A stretch of DNA of 64,000 nt from Falsiroseomonas frigidaquae (GTDB lineage: Bacteria; Pseudomonadota; Alphaproteobacteria; Acetobacterales; Acetobacteraceae): contig NZ_JAAVTX010000002.1 in the NCBI RefSeq assembly GCF_012163145.1, positions 124,001-188,000 on the forward strand, written 5' to 3'. Below, one piece after another: positions 62,964-64,000 of the stretch. The notes beneath the pieces are model-generated. The model was given only the letters and a program-made list of their open reading frames with translations, was not told where the DNA came from and searched no databases. Position numbers and translations under genes: made by a program. Numbering within the stretch: position 1 is the stretch's first letter; each line of letters opens with the position of its first letter.

Positions 62964-63791
62964 TCAGCCCTTCACCGCCCCGGCGGTGAGGCCGGAGACG
63001 ATGCGGCGCTGGAACACCAGCACCAGGACGATCAGCGGCACGGTGACGATGACGCTGGCGGCCATGATGCGGCCCCAGGGCAGCTCGAAGCTGCTGGACC
63101 CGCTGATCAGCGCGATCGCCACCGGCACCGTCCGCATCTCATCCGTCAGGGTGAAGGTCAGCGCGAACAGGAACTCGTTCCAGGCGGCGATGAAGGCGAG
63201 CAGGCCGGTGGTCGCCATGGCGGGTCCCATCAGCGGCAGGAAGATGCGCGTCAGCACCACGAAGGGGCCGGCGCCATCCATCATCGCCGCTTCCTCCAGC
63301 TCCACCGGCATCTCCCGCATGTAGGTGGTCAGCACCCAGACAGTGAAGGGCAGCGTGAAGATCAGGTAGCTCAGCGTCAGGCCGAACAGGTTATTGTACA
63401 GGCCGAGTACGCGGATCAGCTCGAACAGCCCGGACAGCACCGCCACCTGCGGGAACATCGACACGCCGAGGATCACCAGCAGCAGCGCTTTCCGCCCACG
63501 GAACGCCACACGGCCAAGGGCGTAGGCAGCCGTGACGCCGAGGCACAGCGACAGCGCCACCACTGATCCGGCGACGATGACGGAGTTCAGGATGTTCCGC
63601 CCGAAGGGCTGTTCCTGGAACACCGCCGTGTAGTTCGACCATTCCGGCGCGCTCGGCCAGGCGTCGGCGCTGAACAGCGCAGCCCCGCCCTTCAGGGAGG
63701 AGACGATGGCCCAGTAGAAGGGGAAGACGGTGTAGGCGACGATCGCCAGCACCAGCAGGAAGAAGGCGGCACGGCCCAGGATGCGCTTCAT
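62964..63791 (-). CDS. sugar ABC transporter permease, MalG type
   Basis: A 275-residue permease with six helices. The ATPase-contact loop [21 protein letters not shown] contains the EAA motif (EAAxxDGA...LP). The start [28 protein letters not shown] (in part: [15 protein letters not shown]) and the end [14 protein letters not shown] are typical of the CUT1 carbohydrate family. It is the second of two coupled permease genes; the binding protein and ATPase genes must lie outside the window. Confidence 0.94.
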   Translation of the reverse strand: MKRILGRAAFFLLVLAIVAYTVFPFYWAIVSSLKGGAALFSADAWPSAPEWSNYTAVFQEQPFGRNILNSVIVAGSVVALSLCLGVTAAYALGRVAFRGRKALLLVILGVSMFPQVAVLSGLFELIRVLGLYNNLFGLTLSYLIFTLPFTVWVLTTYMREMPVELEEAAMMDGAGPFVVLTRIFLPLMGPAMATTGLLAFIAAWNEFLFALTFTLTDEMRTVPVAIALISGSSSFELPWGRIMAASVIVTVPLIVLVLVFQRRIVSGLTAGAVKG

Positions 63792-64000
63792 CGCCCCGGC
63801 TCCGCGCCCAGCCGCACCCGGCCGAAGGTGATGAATAGCGCGGTCACCACCGCGATCACCAGGAACAGCCCGGTGGCGGCGGCCGATCCGTAGCCGACAT
63901 CCTGGAAATCCACGAGCTGCTGCCGCGCATAGACGGACATCGAGGCTGTAGCGCGGCTGTTGCCGGTCAGCACATACATCAGGTCGAAGACCCGCAGCGC
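63788..64000 (-). CDS. sugar ABC transporter permease, MalF type, C-terminal part (5' end outside window)
   Basis: The frame is open to the window edge. The visible last 70 residues have [21 protein letters not shown], followed by [25 protein letters not shown] and a last membrane helix ([16 protein letters not shown]). This corresponds to the region after the EAA loop in MalF-type permeases. The stop overlaps the MalG-type start by four bases, so the genes are coupled. Confidence 0.9.
   Translation of the reverse strand, partial: ALRVFDLMYVLTGNSRATASMSVYARQQLVDFQDVGYGSAAATGLFLVIAVVTALFITFGRVRLGAEPGR

Overview
The window is GC-rich (roughly 70% by eye), densely coded chromosomal DNA. It fits an alphaproteobacterium of the family Acetobacteraceae, probably Roseomonas-like; this is inference from gene content and base composition. 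The supporting signs are an alphaproteobacterial GTTC-N7-GTTC SOS box in front of imuA-imuB-dnaE2, two Bug-type (TTT) solute receptors, a double cold-shock-domain protein, and lipid and cofactor genes of proteobacterial type. No insertion sequences, tRNAs, rRNAs or CRISPR arrays were seen.

Region 1 (1-3947) holds a truncated metallo-beta-lactamase-fold gene, an alpha/beta hydrolase whose nucleophile position is Ala, an HpxZ/AtzH-like protein paired with an AMI1-like amidase, and a TonB-like proline-rich protein.

Region 2 (4022-33934) is an exopolysaccharide locus of about 30 kb with a Wzx/Wzy-type machinery. Precursor genes are manC (GDP-mannose), a UDP-glucuronate decarboxylase and a GDP-mannose 3,5-epimerase of plant type. 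Assembly genes are a WbaP-like initiating transferase, a WecG-like transferase, two GT4 transferases, a Wzx-like flippase, a Wzy/O-antigen-ligase-like polymerase and an acyltransferase. Export genes are a Wzc-like co-polymerase with a degenerate kinase domain, a short Wza/GumB-like lipoprotein and a partner beta-barrel. The locus also has a LuxR-type regulator with a pseudo-receiver, two divergent paralogous beta-helix proteins, a Gfo/Idh/MocA-SDR fusion enzyme, and a UbiA / GtrA / GT-C / HAD module that probably makes and uses a polyprenyl-phosphate sugar. The parts together suggest an unusual mannose-, xylose- and L-hexose-containing polymer, modified at the surface by beta-helix enzymes.

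Region 3 (33931-47037) carries a repeat element, a GntR/HutC regulator with a probable operator, an FMO-like oxygenase with an alpha/beta hydrolase, the SOS mutagenesis operon imuA-imuB-dnaE2, a Bug receptor with a hydroxyacid dehydrogenase, an Old Yellow Enzyme homologue, and a row of intergenic stem-loops.

Region 4 (47058-64000) is mixed housekeeping and metabolism: an orphan NMT1-like binding protein, a cold-shock protein, a second Bug receptor, a LysM protein with a long Ala-rich coiled coil, psd-pssA phospholipid genes, DUF427, a diheme cytochrome c, a tyrosine-phosphatase-like protein, an EamA exporter, a three-gene CoA-transferase cluster, a GNAT acetyltransferase, a DUF3047 protein, a flavin reductase and the end of a sugar ABC permease pair cut by the window edge.
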